Positions 33,120 to 33,722 of a DNA stretch of 33,722 bases are shown here, piece by piece. Source of the stretch: Enterococcus durans NBRC 100479 = LMG 10746. Lineage in GTDB: Bacteria; Bacillota; Bacilli; Lactobacillales; Enterococcaceae. Made by a program: the position numbers and the translations under genes. Location: the NCBI RefSeq assembly GCF_001544215.1, contig NZ_BCQB01000032.1, positions 1-33,722 on the forward strand, in the 5' to 3' direction. Every line of letters starts with the position of its first letter. The stretch's first letter is position 1. The notes under the pieces were generated by a model. The model saw only the letters and a program-made list of their open reading frames with translations, ran no database searches and was not told the origin of the DNA.

Positions 33120-33722
33120 TTATGCAAAAAATTAAATGATACACTTTTTTTGCTAGAGGATATAGAAAAATAAGGTGAGGATAGATCTTATCAAAGAAAG
33201 GGAGGATAGATGTACAGAGTAATTCTTTAATGTTGGTATAAAATAGAGGCGGTTAATAATGGTTGGTATCCTAACAGACCTCCAATTTATAAGAAAGCAA
33301 ATGAATGATTTTGAATAATTTAAAGGAAAAATCACCATTTTCTTTTTGCATTCGTTCTTATTAAGCATCCCCCAATGCGCAAGAAACCTCGAGAATGAAC
33401 AATAACTTCCCAAAAACGAATGCCTATTTCACTAAAGAAGAACAAATAGAACTTTCACCAGGAATGATGAAAGTAATTAAATACCACACCTCGATTTCTT
33501 AAATCAAGCACCTATCAATAATATCTGTAAAAAAATCAGTCGGTATAAAGTAGATCTAGTAATATTCAAAGGTGGTGTTTTGAATAAACCTACATAAAGT
33601 CAAATCAAAATCGTTGAATCACAGATCTAAATTAGATTGCATCTGGATAGGCTACAATTAACTAGACAGAAAAATTAAGGTGTGTAGACTAGAAGAAAAC
33701 ATACCAGGAAAACTTTTTATGT

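Larger units (their letters stand above)
32865..33722. other. Gene-poor stretch with inverted repeats and probable decayed coding sequence
   Basis: No convincing gene was found in these 858 bases. The longest frames lack ribosome sites and cross hairpins. The stretch holds a short TTGTTGCA/TGCAACAG inverted pair (32879-32907), nested repeats at 32940-33026 and an inverted repeat at 33080-33119. A ribosome-like GGGAGGATAG precedes a six-codon frame at about 33210. At 33395-33502 a 35-codon frame reads NAYFTKEEQIELSPGMMKVI before a stop. Beyond it, broken peptide-like runs appear in several frames up to the window end. I read the last 330 bases as an old, degraded gene of unknown kind. Confidence 0.5.

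Noticed and set aside
33153-33413. An 86-codon minus-strand frame near the window end
   Set aside because: There is no ribosome site, the composition looks like random AT-rich sequence, and the region shows decay on the other strand.

Overview
The window reads as a stretch of low-GC Gram-positive chromosome, almost certainly Enterococcus and probably the E. faecium side of the genus. The evidence is the gene content (opuC operon, queA, tgt-yajC-adhE, a complete mevalonate-to-IPP operon, infC-rpmI-rplT behind an L20-type leader), strong AGGAGG ribosome sites, AT-rich gaps and the protein sequences. The species cannot be fixed from this sequence alone. No tRNA, rRNA, CRISPR array, intact transposase or prophage gene was seen.

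Layout. 1-3.4 kb (minus): opuCA-CB-CC-CD, an osmoprotectant ABC importer. 3.6-4.6 kb: queA. 4.7-5.6 kb (minus): a small unknown gene, then a puzzling unit with a perfect CcpA (cre) site, a promoter, a Shine-Dalgarno and a terminator but no intact reading frame. 5.8-8.4 kb: a Ca2+-type P-type ATPase. 8.5-9.2 kb (minus): a DUF975 membrane protein. 9.4-11.0 kb: tgt and yajC. 11.5-14.1 kb: adhE, with two Rex-like operators around its promoter. 14.4-18.2 kb: an accessory block with two coiled-coil-rich genes of unknown function; the second is out of frame at both ends. 18.5-22.7 kb: kdgR, kdgA, kdgK, kduI and kduD, for unsaturated-uronate/KDG breakdown; kduI carries a one-base frameshift. 23.0-27.1 kb (minus): mvaK1-mvaD-mvaK2-fni. 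27.4-28.0 kb: a deoxynucleoside kinase. 28.4-29.3 kb: a CorA-like transporter. 29.8-31.1 kb (minus): a secreted multidomain lytic polysaccharide monooxygenase. 31.4-32.9 kb: the IF3/L35/L20 operon with its attenuator leader. 32.9-33.7 kb: no convincing gene, but nested inverted repeats and what looks like decayed coding sequence.

How the genes relate. queA and tgt both act in tRNA queuosine formation. The mva genes turn mevalonate into IPP/DMAPP for isoprenoids. The kdg/kdu genes would channel 5-keto-4-deoxyuronate to pyruvate and glyceraldehyde-3-phosphate, but the frameshift in kduI may break the first step.

The most distinctive non-genic feature is a family of long imperfect palindromes in five intergenic regions (about 11.1, 16.0-16.5, 22.7-23.0, 28.1-28.4 and 29.4-29.7 kb). 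There are two palindrome types, usually in tandem in the same order. In one copy a type-2 unit sits inside the loop of a type-1 unit. They often lie where transcription should end and contain terminator-like hairpins.
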